Assembly: GCF_019264445.1 (NCBI RefSeq)
Contig: NZ_JAHVAB010000069.1
Location: forward strand, 1-64,000
Origin: Hydrogenophaga sp.
GTDB lineage: Bacteria; Pseudomonadota; Gammaproteobacteria; Burkholderiales; Burkholderiaceae_C
Reading direction: 5' to 3'
Length of the DNA stretch: 64,000 nucleotides
Under the pieces are notes generated by a model. The model was not told where the DNA came from, made no database searches, and saw nothing but the letters and a program-made list of their open reading frames with translations. Within the stretch, counting starts at the first letter, position 1. Each line of letters begins with the position of its first letter. Of the stretch, positions 9,337 to 18,855 are shown one piece after another. The position numbers and the translations under genes are program-made.

Positions 9337-9966
9337 ATGCCTGTTCTGCCTCGCCGTCGCCTTCTTCTGGCCGGTGCCGCCGCCGTCGCCGTCGCCGCGC
9401 CAGCCTGGCTCACGCCGGCTTTGGCGCAGGGGCCGGCGCTGCGGCCCACGCCGCGCCAGACCGAAGGACCTTTCTACCCCGTCACACTGCCGGCCGACAG
9501 CGACGCCGATTTGCTGAAAAACGGTCAGGTGGTCTATGGCCGGGGGCAGCCGGCCTGGGTGGAGGGCACGGTCACGGATCTGGCGGGTGTGCCGGTCTCG
9601 GGCGCGGTGGTGGAAATCTGGCAGTGCGACCACCAGGGCCACTACCACCACCCGGGCGACGGCGACCGGGCCGACCCCGCGTTTCAGGGCTTCGGACGCG
9701 TGAGCGTGGGGCGTGACGGGCGCTACCGCTTTCGCACGCTCAAACCCGTGCCCTACACCGGCCGCACGCCTCACATTCACGTCAAGGTGCGGCTGGAGCG
9801 CCGCGAGCTGCTCACCACACAGCTCTATGTGGCGGGCGATCCGGGCAACGAGCGCGACGGCATCTGGCGCCGGCTGGACGAGCAGGCGCGCGCCGCCGTC
9901 ACGGTGCCGTTCACGCCCGGCAGCGATGGTTTGCGGGCGCTGTTTCCCATCGCAGTGCAGGCCTGA
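9337..9966 (+). CDS. Intradiol ring-cleavage dioxygenase family protein, exported (Tat-like signal)
   Basis: MPVLPRRRLLLAGAAA twin-Arg; TEGPFYP; VEIWQCDHQGHYHHPG; RFRTLKPVPYTGRTPHIHVKV. Confidence 0.88.
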   Translation: MPVLPRRRLLLAGAAAVAVAAPAWLTPALAQGPALRPTPRQTEGPFYPVTLPADSDADLLKNGQVVYGRGQPAWVEGTVTDLAGVPVSGAVVEIWQCDHQGHYHHPGDGDRADPAFQGFGRVSVGRDGRYRFRTLKPVPYTGRTPHIHVKVRLERRELLTTQLYVAGDPGNERDGIWRRLDEQARAAVTVPFTPGSDGLRALFPIAVQA

Positions 9967-9994
9967 CGCGGCGCACTGCAGCTAAGCTCGCGCC

Positions 9995-11041
9995 ATGGAT
10001 TCATTGACGCAAATTGCGCTGGGCTCGGCCGTGGGCGTGGCCGTGATGGGGCGGCGCACCGCCGCGTGGAAAGCCGCGCTCTGGGGCGCCGTGGCCGGCA
10101 CCCTGCCCGACCTCGATGCCTTCATCGACCACGGTGATGCCATCCTCAACATGACGCGCCACCGGGCTGAAAGCCACGCGCTCTTCGTGCTCACCCTGGC
10201 CGCCCCCGTGCTGGCCTGGATCGTTTCGCGCCTGCATGGCGAAAGCGCCTTGTTCAAGCGATGGTGGCTGGCGCTGTGGCTCGCCCTCATCACGCACCCG
10301 CTGCTCGACACCATGACGGTGTACGGCACGCAACTGCTGCAACCGTTCAGCGACCACCCGTTTGGTGTGGGCAGCGTCTTCATCATCGACCCGGCCTACA
10401 CCGTGCCGCTGATCGTGGGCGTGATCGCGGCGTTGCGGTTGAAGTCCACGCGCGGTCTGGCGTGGAACACCGCAGGCCTGGTGCTCAGCACGCTCTACCT
10501 GGTCTGGAGCGTGGGAGCACAGCAGCACGTGACACAGATCGCGCGCGCTTCATTGCAGCAAGACGGCGTGGCGCCCGACGGGCTGCTGGTCACGCCCGCC
10601 CCTTTCAACACGTTGCTCTGGCGGCTGGTGGCCACCACGCCCACACAGTATCTGGAGGGCCACTACTCGCTGCTGGACGACTCGAAGCGCATCGTCTGGA
10701 CAGTGCACGCGCGCGGCGCCGAGCTGATCGAGAAACACCGCGACGACCCCTACATCGCGCGCATGGCGGCGTTCACCCATGGCTTCTACAGCGTGTCGGC
10801 CGCCGATGGCCGCCTGTTCGTGACCGACCTGCGCATGGGGCAGGAGCCCACCTACACCTTCCGGTTTGACCTGGGCACCGACGCCGCGCGCGCCAGTGGC
10901 GCCCACCGACCCACGCGCAGCGTGATGTCGCCCGACCTGCGCCAGGCCCTGCCGTGGCTGTGGCGCCGTTTGCAGGGTGAGCGCATGGCCCCCCCGGGTG
11001 TGCCACCTGCCACGCCGAGACTGGGCGCGGCGCCCGCCTGA
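9995..11041 (+). CDS. Membrane-bound metal-dependent hydrolase (YdjM/DUF457 type)
   Basis: MDSLTQIALGSAVGVAVMGRRTAAWKAALWGAVAGTLPDLDAFIDHGD; HRAESHALF. Confidence 0.88.
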   Translation: MDSLTQIALGSAVGVAVMGRRTAAWKAALWGAVAGTLPDLDAFIDHGDAILNMTRHRAESHALFVLTLAAPVLAWIVSRLHGESALFKRWWLALWLALITHPLLDTMTVYGTQLLQPFSDHPFGVGSVFIIDPAYTVPLIVGVIAALRLKSTRGLAWNTAGLVLSTLYLVWSVGAQQHVTQIARASLQQDGVAPDGLLVTPAPFNTLLWRLVATTPTQYLEGHYSLLDDSKRIVWTVHARGAELIEKHRDDPYIARMAAFTHGFYSVSAADGRLFVTDLRMGQEPTYTFRFDLGTDAARASGAHRPTRSVMSPDLRQALPWLWRRLQGERMAPPGVPPATPRLGAAPA

Positions 11042-11051
11042 AACCTGGGCC

Positions 11052-11522
11052 TCAGCCCATCAGCAGCGTGACGACGATGATGGCGATGCCGATGCACAGG
11101 TTGACGAACACCCAGGTGCGGATCGACGCCATCGCCGCGCTCGCAGCGGGCCAGTCACTCGCCTCCAGGGTGCGCGTGAAGCGCTTGAACAGCGCGAAGC
11201 GGATATGGCCGAAGATGGCGATCATCACGATGCCCAGCGTGGCCATGATGGTCCAGTCCAGCGGCATGTTGAACGCGAGACCGGCCTGCACGGTCTCCTT
11301 GGCCACGCGGCCGATCATCCACAGGCCGGTGACCAGCACCACCAGCGACGCCACCAACACCGCCGAGAAGAAGCGCTTCATCACCGCGTGCAGCAGCCGC
11401 AGGCGCACCGGCGCTTCCAGCGTCTGCACCGACGGGCGCAGGAAGAAGTGCGCGAACGCCATGCCGCCCACCCACAGGATGACGGCCAGCACGTGAATGA
11501 GTTTGAGGGCGGAGAAGATCAT
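11052..11522 (-). CDS. CopD family/DUF2269-like membrane protein
   Basis: MIFSALKLIHVLAVILWVGGMAFAHFFLRPSVQTL, four hydrophobic segments. Confidence 0.75.
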   Translation of the reverse strand: MIFSALKLIHVLAVILWVGGMAFAHFFLRPSVQTLEAPVRLRLLHAVMKRFFSAVLVASLVVLVTGLWMIGRVAKETVQAGLAFNMPLDWTIMATLGIVMIAIFGHIRFALFKRFTRTLEASDWPAASAAMASIRTWVFVNLCIGIAIIVVTLLMG

Positions 11523-11554
11523 GGGCGTGTGGCTTTCGGGTGGGGGAATGGACT

Positions 11555-13881
11555 TCAGGCGTCGGTGAGCACACCGTCGACGCGGCGCTGCAGCCGGTAG
11601 GGCGGCAAGCCCTTGAGCATGCGCCGGCCGTAGGACTGGCGCAGCAGCCGGGCATCGTAACAAACGACCACCGCTTCGTCGGTCTCGGTGCGCAGGGCGC
11701 GACCGGTCCATTGCAGCAGGCGGGCACCCGTGGCGGGCACCACCAGTTCGCTGAACGGATCGCGGCCCTGGCTCTTGAGCCAGTCGGCGCGCGCCTGGCC
11801 CACCGGGTCGCTGGGCGAAGCAAACGGCAGCTTGGTGATGAACACCCATTCGCACAGCTCACCGGGCAGGTCGAGCCCTTCGCCAAACGACTGCAGGCCA
11901 AACAGCACCGAGGGCTGGCCGTCGGCCACGCGCTCGGCGTGGCGGCGCAGCAGCACGGTGCGCGAGGCTTCGCCCTGCACCAGCACGCGCTCGCGCAGGG
12001 CGCCGTGTTCACCGCGCTCCAGCAAGGCCTGCGCCTGGCGCATCTGCGCGCGCGAGGTGAACAGCACCAGCGCGCCGCGCGACACCTCGCGCAGGTCGAC
12101 CAGCAGCGCGGCGAGCATCTCGCGGGTGTAGGCGTCCACGTCTTTCGGGTCGGCCGCGGTCTGCACCACCACCAGGCGGCCCTGGCGCGCGTGGTCAAAC
12201 GGGCTCTGCACTTCGCGCGCGGCCACCGCGCCATCGAAGGCCAGGCCCGACTCGTGCAGGAAGTGATCGAAGCTGCCGCAGGTGGTCAGCGAGGCCGAGG
12301 TGACCACCGCCGCGCGCACCTGGTTCCACAGGTGGTTGCGCAGCAGGCTGCCGGGCTGCAGCGGGCAGGCGTGCGCAGTGAGCGTGACCAGCCCGTGGCT
12401 CACGCCCGCCTCCAGCCACTTGGCCAGCGGCGGGCGGCCTTCGCCCGCGTCCTGCATCCAGTAGGTCGCGGTTTCCTGAGCGCTTTGCAGGCGCGGCGCG
12501 AGCGCACCCAGGCGGCTGTAGAGCTTGGCGCAGCGCGCGGCGTCACCGGGGTTTTCGCGGGCGGTGGCCTTGAGCTGCGTGGCCAGTGCCTCGAACACTT
12601 TGAGCAGGCTGCTGGCGTGGGCGTGCATGCGGGTCACCACCTCGCGCCAGTCGGCGGGCAACACACCCCCCTCGAAGCGCTCCACCACGGGTGCGCCCTC
12701 GGCACGGCGTTCGGGTGCAACCAGCCGGTGAGCGGGGCGCTCAGCGCCGGTGAGCTGCGCCCACGCCGGCAGCGCGCCGATGCGCTGCATCGCCAGGCGG
12801 GCCAGCTCGCTCTGCGCGCTCTTGAGTTCCTTGGCAAACGAGGCCACGTCGATGGTGGGCCGGTACTCGATCGCACTGGCCACCTCGTCCACCGCGCGCG
12901 GCAGCTTGTCGAGCCACTGGCTGCGCATGAGGTCCATGGACGCCGTGAACTGGCCTTGTGCGACCGAGCCGAGGTGATGCGCCTCGTCGAACACGAGGTA
13001 GCAGTCTTGCGGCGCGGGCAGCGCGTGCAGGCCCAGCGTGGAGAGCAGCAGGTCATGGTTGACCACGATCACCTTGGCCTGGGCCAGCCGCGCGCGCGCC
13101 TGGTAGTAGCTGCAGCTGTTGTAGCTCGGGCAATGGCGCGCGGTGCAGGTGTGGCGCTCGGCCGCCACGGGCGCCCACAGGCCGCCCTCGGGCGGTTCGT
13201 CGAGGCGGTCGCGGTCGCCGTCCCAGGTGCCGCCGTCCAGCGCCTCGGCCCAGCGGGCGTACTGCACGCCGCGCTCCTGCCAGCGCGCGGCCGCAGCCGC
13301 CGTGGCCACGGCCTGGGCGGCCACGCCGGCTGCGCTGGTGTCGGTGGCGCTGTCGTCGGCGTCGAACAGGTCGGCGCTGGCCGCGTCGCCACCGCTGAGC
13401 TGGTCGAGCTTGAGGCGGCACACATAGCGCCCGCGCCCTTTGGCGAGTGCAAACGTGAAAGGCTCCGGCAAGGCGCTGGCCAGCGCCGGCAGGTCTTTGG
13501 CGATCAGCTGCTCCTGCAGCGCCACGGTGGCGGTGCTGATGATCACGCGCTTTTGTTGCGCCAGCGCCAGCGGAATCACCGTGGACGCGTACGCCGCCGA
13601 TTTGCCCACGCCGGTACCGGCCTGCACCACCGCAATACCGCGCGCGGGCAACGCCGCGTCGCTGGCCACGGCACCGTCGCCCAGCGTCACGCCCGAGAGC
13701 GTGTGGGCGATGTGGGCCGCCATCTCGCGCTGGCCTGCGCGCGCGCGGTAGCCGGGCGCGTGCGACACCACATGGTCGAAAGCCGCCAGCGCCAGGGCTT
13801 CGCGCGCCAGCGGGCCGGACACCGGCGGTGCGGCGCCTGCGTCGGTGGCAGAGGGTTCGTCGAGAAGGGGGGAGGACATGC
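11555..13881 (-). CDS. ATP-dependent DNA helicase, DinG/YoaA family
   Basis: AGTGVGKSAAYASTVIPLAL; LVFDEAHHLGSVA; LFGLQSFGEGLDLPGELCEWVFITKLPFASPSDP. Confidence 0.93.
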
Positions 13882-13974
13882 GCAGCGCGAAGGCAAAGCG
13901 CGATTGTCCCAGACGGTGCAAGCCCTCGCCGAGTCATGGTGCAATGCAGCAAGCCGTTCCCGGAGAACCCCGCC

Positions 13975-15060
13975 ATGCCCACCCGCCCAAGCCCCAAACC
14001 CACCGCGCGCAGCCGCCCCGGCAAGCACCCGATCGACCTCGCCCTGCAGGGCGGTGGCTCGCACGGCGCCTTCACCTGGGGCGTGCTCGACCGGCTGCTG
14101 GAAGACGAGACACTGGAAATCTCCGCCATCAGCGGCACCAGCGCGGGCGCCATGAACGCCGTGGCGCTGGCCGCCGGCCTGATGGAGGGCGGGCGCGAAG
14201 GCGCGCAGCGCGTGCTGCGCCAGTTCTGGACGCGGGTGGCCGAACTCTCGCCTTTCCACCGCCTGCAGACCAGCCCGCTGGGCGCCCTGCTCGGCCCCGC
14301 CGAGGCACTGATGGAACCCTGGCTGGCGCCGATCAAGCAATTCAACGAAGCCCTGGGCAGCCAGCTCTCGCCCTCGCAGCTCAACCCGCTCAACCTGAAC
14401 CCCCTGCGCGACATCCTGCTGGAAACGGTGGACTTCGAGCGCGTGTGCCAATGCCACAAGACGCAGCTCTTCATTGCCGCCACACAGGTGCGCACCGGCG
14501 CCCTGCGCGTGTTTGGGCAGCACGAGCTCACGGCCGACATGGTGATGGCCTCGGCCTGCCTGCCCATGCTGTTCCAGGCGGTGGAGATCGACGGCGAGGC
14601 GTACTGGGACGGTGGCTACGCGGGCAACCCCTCGCTCATGCCGCTCATCACCGACTCGCCCGCGCACGACATGCTGCTGGTGCAGATCAACCCCACGCAG
14701 CGCGACACGGTGCCCACCAGCACGCAGGAGATTGCCGACCGCATCAACGAGGTGACCTTCAACGCCAGCCTCATCAAGGAGCTGCGCACGCTCGCGCTGA
14801 TGAAGCAGCTCATTGGCGACGCGCCCGCCAAGGGCAGCCCCGAGCTGTTCCAGCGCGTGCAGCAGCTTCGCGTGCACTTCATCGACGGCGGCACCGCGCT
14901 GGCCGACCTGGGCGCGGGCAGCAAGACCCACACGCAATGGACCTTTCTCTCGCGCCTGCACGAGCTCGGGCGAGACGCCGCCGCCCAGTGGCTCAAGCAG
15001 CACCGGCGCGACCTGGGCCAGCGCAGCAGCTTCGATTTGAACCAGGTGCTGCAGGGGTGA
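13975..15060 (+). CDS. Patatin-like phospholipase family protein
   Basis: LALQGGGSHGAFTWGVLDRLLED oxyanion loop; GTSAGAMNAV Ser motif; DGGYAGNP Asp motif. Confidence 0.94.
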   Translation: MPTRPSPKPTARSRPGKHPIDLALQGGGSHGAFTWGVLDRLLEDETLEISAISGTSAGAMNAVALAAGLMEGGREGAQRVLRQFWTRVAELSPFHRLQTSPLGALLGPAEALMEPWLAPIKQFNEALGSQLSPSQLNPLNLNPLRDILLETVDFERVCQCHKTQLFIAATQVRTGALRVFGQHELTADMVMASACLPMLFQAVEIDGEAYWDGGYAGNPSLMPLITDSPAHDMLLVQINPTQRDTVPTSTQEIADRINEVTFNASLIKELRTLALMKQLIGDAPAKGSPELFQRVQQLRVHFIDGGTALADLGAGSKTHTQWTFLSRLHELGRDAAAQWLKQHRRDLGQRSSFDLNQVLQG

Positions 15061-15112
15061 TAGCCTGAAGGCCTTGTTCAACGTCCCGCCAGGCCTGCGA
15101 AGGAGCCCCTGC

Positions 15113-15400
15113 ATGCAACCCTCCATCGAACACGAAGAAGCCGGATCGCGCGGCGCGTTTCGCATTCAACGCGACGGCCGGCGCGTGGCCGAGATGACCT
15201 ACAGCCGCACCAACCCGTCACTGGTGGTGGTGGACCACACCTTTGTGGACCCCAGCCTGCGCGGTGGCGGCGTGGCGCGCCAGCTGCTCGACGCCATGGT
15301 GGCCTGGGCCCGCGAGACGCACACGCGGGTGGTGCCCCTGTGTTCCTACGTGCAGGTGCAATTCGACCGCGACCCCTCCACGCGCGACGTGCAGGCCTGA
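15113..15400 (+). CDS. GNAT (YjdJ-like) N-acetyltransferase, copy A
   Basis: VVDHTFVDPSLRGGGVARQLLDAMVAWARE; paralogue of next gene. Confidence 0.85.
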   Translation: MQPSIEHEEAGSRGAFRIQRDGRRVAEMTYSRTNPSLVVVDHTFVDPSLRGGGVARQLLDAMVAWARETHTRVVPLCSYVQVQFDRDPSTRDVQA

Positions 15401-15424
15401 TCCCCACCCCCCACCGGAGACCCC

Positions 15425-15712
15425 ATGACCCACCCCATCCAGCAGCAGGAAACCGAATCGCGCGGCGCCTTTGTGTTTCTGCACGAAGGCCGGCGCCTGG
15501 CCGAGATGACCTACAGCCGCACCAACGCATCGCTGATCGTCATCGACCACACCGAAGTGGACGAAAGCCTCAAGGGACAAGGCGTGGGCCGGCAACTGCT
15601 GGACGCGCTGGTGGCCTGGGCGCGCGAGACCCACACGAAAGTGATCGCGCTGTGCCCGTTTGCCAAGGCGCAGTTCGACAAGGACCCGTCGATCCGCGAC
15701 GTGCTGAAGTGA
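15425..15712 (+). CDS. GNAT (YjdJ-like) N-acetyltransferase, copy B
   Basis: VIDHTEVDESLKGQGVGRQLLDALVAWARE; about 60/95 identical residues with copy A by eye. Confidence 0.87.
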   Translation: MTHPIQQQETESRGAFVFLHEGRRLAEMTYSRTNASLIVIDHTEVDESLKGQGVGRQLLDALVAWARETHTKVIALCPFAKAQFDKDPSIRDVLK

Positions 15713-15721
15713 ATTCGGCGC

Positions 15722-16477
15722 TCACGCCGATCGGTGCATCGCCCGCGACAAGGTCGACGGCCCGGCGTAACCGGTTTCACGCGCCACGCGCTTGAGCCCC
15801 ATGCCCGTGGCCACCATGCGGTGGGCCATGGCGAGACGCAGGTTCTCCAGGTACTTGCCCGGTGGCACGCGCATCACCGCCTTGAAGTGGTTGGCAAACG
15901 AGGTGCGCGACATGCCGGCTGCCTGCGCCAGTGTGGTCAGCGTCCAGGGGCTGGCCGGCGCGGCATGCATGGCCACGAGCGTGCGCGCAATGCGCGGGTC
16001 GGCCAGTCCATTGAACAAACCGAAGGCGCCCTGCGGCGCCGACACGAGGTGGCGCAGCAAACCGATCAGCAAGATGTCGCCCGCGCGGTTCATCAACAAG
16101 GGCTGACCGCAGCGCCGCGTCTGCATCTCCGAGGCCATCAGGTGGACGATCTGCACCAGCGACGGATCGGCTTGCGCCAGGCCGATCTCCAGCGGCTGCT
16201 TGAACTCGTCCAGAAACAGCGGGCCCACAGGGCCGTCGAAAGCGACTTCGAAACTCATCCAGACCGACAGGCCTCGGGCCTGCACGGCCATGGCATCCAG
16301 CGCCTGGCCTGGCGGGTTCACCCACAGCATCAACGCCGCCAGCGCGGGCGGCGCACCCTCTGCGCTGCCGCTGCGCACGATGTGCAGCGTGAGCTCGCGG
16401 CTGCCGCTGGAAGACCACACACGGGGCGCAAGCCCTTCGAGCAAGGCCGAGAGGCGGTCCAGGCGAAGTTCGGTCAT
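15722..16477 (-). CDS. AraC family transcriptional regulator
   Basis: C-terminal AraC HTH: LTTLAQAAGMSRTSFANHFKAVMRVPPGKYLENLRLAMAHRMV. Confidence 0.92.
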   Translation of the reverse strand: MTELRLDRLSALLEGLAPRVWSSSGSRELTLHIVRSGSAEGAPPALAALMLWVNPPGQALDAMAVQARGLSVWMSFEVAFDGPVGPLFLDEFKQPLEIGLAQADPSLVQIVHLMASEMQTRRCGQPLLMNRAGDILLIGLLRHLVSAPQGAFGLFNGLADPRIARTLVAMHAAPASPWTLTTLAQAAGMSRTSFANHFKAVMRVPPGKYLENLRLAMAHRMVATGMGLKRVARETGYAGPSTLSRAMHRSA

Positions 16478-16562
16478 TTCTGTACGGAAGGCTAACAAAA
16501 GTGGGGCGATTGTTGCACCAAGTCATACAGAATGGGCGACTTCCCACCCCAAGCCCTCGCCC

Positions 16563-17441
16563 ATGCTGCTTCAGATCGCCGGAATCACGCTGCCCATTCT
16601 GGTGATCGTGCTCATCGGTTTCTTCTACGGCCGCGCGGTGCGCCCCGACTTGGGCGGTGCCAACAAACTGGTGGTGGACATCGCGCTGCCGCTGCTCATC
16701 TTCACCTCGCTCTCGACCAAGCAGTTCGATGCGCAGACCGCCTTGGCCTTCACCGGGGCTTCGGTGCTCTTGATGCTGGCGAGCGGGCTGCTGGCCTGGC
16801 CGCTGAGCCGCGTCGTGGGGGCATCGGCCAGGGCCTTCGTGCCCAGCACCATGTTTGCCAATGTGGGGCCGGTCGGCATTCCGCTCACCGTGCTCACCTA
16901 CGGGCCGGACGGCCTCGCGCCGGCGGTGATCCTGCTGGTGCTGTCCAACCTGCTGCACTTTTCGCTGGGCTCGGGGATTATGAGCGGGCGCGTGGACTGG
17001 CGCATGGTGTACGCCAACCCGCTGGTCTGGTCCACGCTGCTGGGCGTGGTGTTCTCGCGCATGGCGTGGGGCCTGCCCGAGTGGCTCGCCACGCCACTGA
17101 CCATGGTGGGCAGTGTGCTGGTGCCGATGATGCTGCTGGCGCTGGGCGTGCGGCTGGCCACGGCGCAGGTGGGCGATGTGCGCGTGGGCGCCGTGGGGGC
17201 GGTGGTGGCCATGCTGGTTCGCCTGGTGGCATGCGGCCTGGTGCTGTGGGCGATCCCGCTGCAAGGTGTGGAGCGCGGCGCGCTCATCCTCTTCGCGTGC
17301 CTGCCACCCGCCGTTTTCAATTTCATGCTGGCCGACCGCTACCAGGTCGAGCCCGGCAAGGTCGCTTCCGTGGTCATCATCGGCCACCTCGCGGGCCTGG
17401 CCTTTTTGCCGCTGGGCATCTGGCTGGCCTTCCTCCCCTGA
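16563..17441 (+). CDS. AEC family transporter
   Basis: MLLQIAGITLPILVIVLIGFFYGR..., multiple TM segments, C-terminal PPAVFNFMLADRY. Confidence 0.9.
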   Translation: MLLQIAGITLPILVIVLIGFFYGRAVRPDLGGANKLVVDIALPLLIFTSLSTKQFDAQTALAFTGASVLLMLASGLLAWPLSRVVGASARAFVPSTMFANVGPVGIPLTVLTYGPDGLAPAVILLVLSNLLHFSLGSGIMSGRVDWRMVYANPLVWSTLLGVVFSRMAWGLPEWLATPLTMVGSVLVPMMLLALGVRLATAQVGDVRVGAVGAVVAMLVRLVACGLVLWAIPLQGVERGALILFACLPPAVFNFMLADRYQVEPGKVASVVIIGHLAGLAFLPLGIWLAFLP

Positions 17442-17474
17442 CCGGCAAGGTCCATCCATGAAAGGCATTGCGCC

Positions 17475-18161
17475 GTGATCCGCTTCTATTTCCACCCATC
17501 GCCCAACCCGCTGAAGATTGCGCTGTACCTGGAAGAAACCGGGCTGCCCTACGAGGCTGTGGCGGTGGACACGCGAAAAGGTGACCAGCATCTGCCGGCA
17601 TTCCGTGCCATCAACCCCAACGGCAAAACACCCGCCCTGCTCGATGGCGACATCCGCGTGTTCGACAGCAACGCCATGCTGCTCTACCTGGCCGAGAAGT
17701 GTGGCCAGTTTGTGCCGGCCAACACCCCGGCCGCGCGCGCCGAAATGCACTCGTGGCTCATGTTTGTGGCCACCGGCATCGGCCCGTACTGCGGGCAGGC
17801 GGTGCACTTCAAGCATTTCGCACCCGAGCCCAAGTCGTATGCCGTCAACCGCTACGACTTCGAAGCCTGGCGCCACTGGAGCATCGTCAACGAGCACCTG
17901 GCCAACCAGCCCTACATGCTGGGCGACACCTACACCTTTGTCGACATGGCCGTCTGGGGCTGGGCGCGCGTGATCCCGTTCGTGCTGGGCGCCGATGCCT
18001 GGGAAACGCTGCCCCACGTCAAGCGCCTGCTCGACGAGATCAACGCACGCCCCGCTGCGCAGCGGGCCGAAACGCTGAAGACGCGCTTCACGTTCAAGGC
18101 CGAGGTGGACGAAGACGCGCGCAAGGCGCTCTTCCCGCAAAACGCGCGCCTGGTCAGCTGA
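17475..18161 (+). CDS. Glutathione S-transferase family protein
   Basis: YFHPSPNPLKIALYLEETGLPYEAVAVDTRKGDQHLPAFRAINPNGKTPALLD. Confidence 0.93.
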   Translation: MIRFYFHPSPNPLKIALYLEETGLPYEAVAVDTRKGDQHLPAFRAINPNGKTPALLDGDIRVFDSNAMLLYLAEKCGQFVPANTPAARAEMHSWLMFVATGIGPYCGQAVHFKHFAPEPKSYAVNRYDFEAWRHWSIVNEHLANQPYMLGDTYTFVDMAVWGWARVIPFVLGADAWETLPHVKRLLDEINARPAAQRAETLKTRFTFKAEVDEDARKALFPQNARLVS

Positions 18162-18837
18162 CCTGCAGCAGCCCGCGCAGCAGCTCGCTCACCCCGTCCC
18201 ACACGATCTGCACACCCAGGCACAGCAGGATGAACGCCGAGAGCCGCAGGAAGATCACGGTGCCGGCTTCGCCCAGGGGCTTGAGCAGGCGCTGCGCGTA
18301 GCGAAACGCCAGGTACAGCAGCACGCCGATGGCCAGCAGCGCCAGAATGCCGCCGCTGATGCGCGCCAGCGAGAGCGCGAGCTGCGCGTCGTGCAGCGCC
18401 ACGCCCACCGTGATGGCCGCGGCAATCGAACCCGGCCCACAGCTGATCGGAAAGGTGAGCGGGTAAAACGCTTGCCGGCGCGCCTGCTCGGGTGTGAAGG
18501 CCTCGGCGAGTTCGGTGCGGCTGTCTTGCGTGGCATGCCCGGCGTTGAGCAGGCGCCACGCCGAGGCCGCCACGATGAGCCCGCCGCCCACGCGCACGAT
18601 CGGCAGCGAGATGCCGAAGAAGTCGAGCACGTAGGAGCCCACCAGCATGGAGCCGACCATGAGCGCAAACATGTTGCGCGCGATGCGCCGCGCCAGCAGC
18701 TTGCGGGTCGACGCCGATGCCCCCTCGGTAAGCCCGAGGAAGATCGGCGCCGTGGCCGCCGGGTTCAGGATCGGCAGGATCGCCGCGAAGACAAAGAGAA
18801 AACTCTTGCCAAACGCCAGCGCAAACTCAGGGCTCAT
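18154..18837 (-). CDS. MarC family integral membrane protein
   Basis: FLFVFAAILPILNPAATAPIFLGLTEG; GGGLIVAASAWRLL; 6 TM pattern. Confidence 0.9.
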   Translation of the reverse strand: MSPEFALAFGKSFLFVFAAILPILNPAATAPIFLGLTEGASASTRKLLARRIARNMFALMVGSMLVGSYVLDFFGISLPIVRVGGGLIVAASAWRLLNAGHATQDSRTELAEAFTPEQARRQAFYPLTFPISCGPGSIAAAITVGVALHDAQLALSLARISGGILALLAIGVLLYLAFRYAQRLLKPLGEAGTVIFLRLSAFILLCLGVQIVWDGVSELLRGLLQVS

Positions 18838-18855
18838 GGGCGCTGCGCGGTGCCG

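Noticed and set aside
11540-14155. 871-aa plus-strand ORF opposite the DinG-type helicase
   Set aside because: Shadow ORF; the minus strand encodes clear helicase motifs (Walker A, DEAH), and the plus-strand translation is low-complexity His/Gly/Arg.
15777-18140. 787-aa minus-strand ORF spanning AraC, AEC transporter and GST genes
   Set aside because: Spans three well-supported genes in other frames; His/Gln/Arg-rich shadow.
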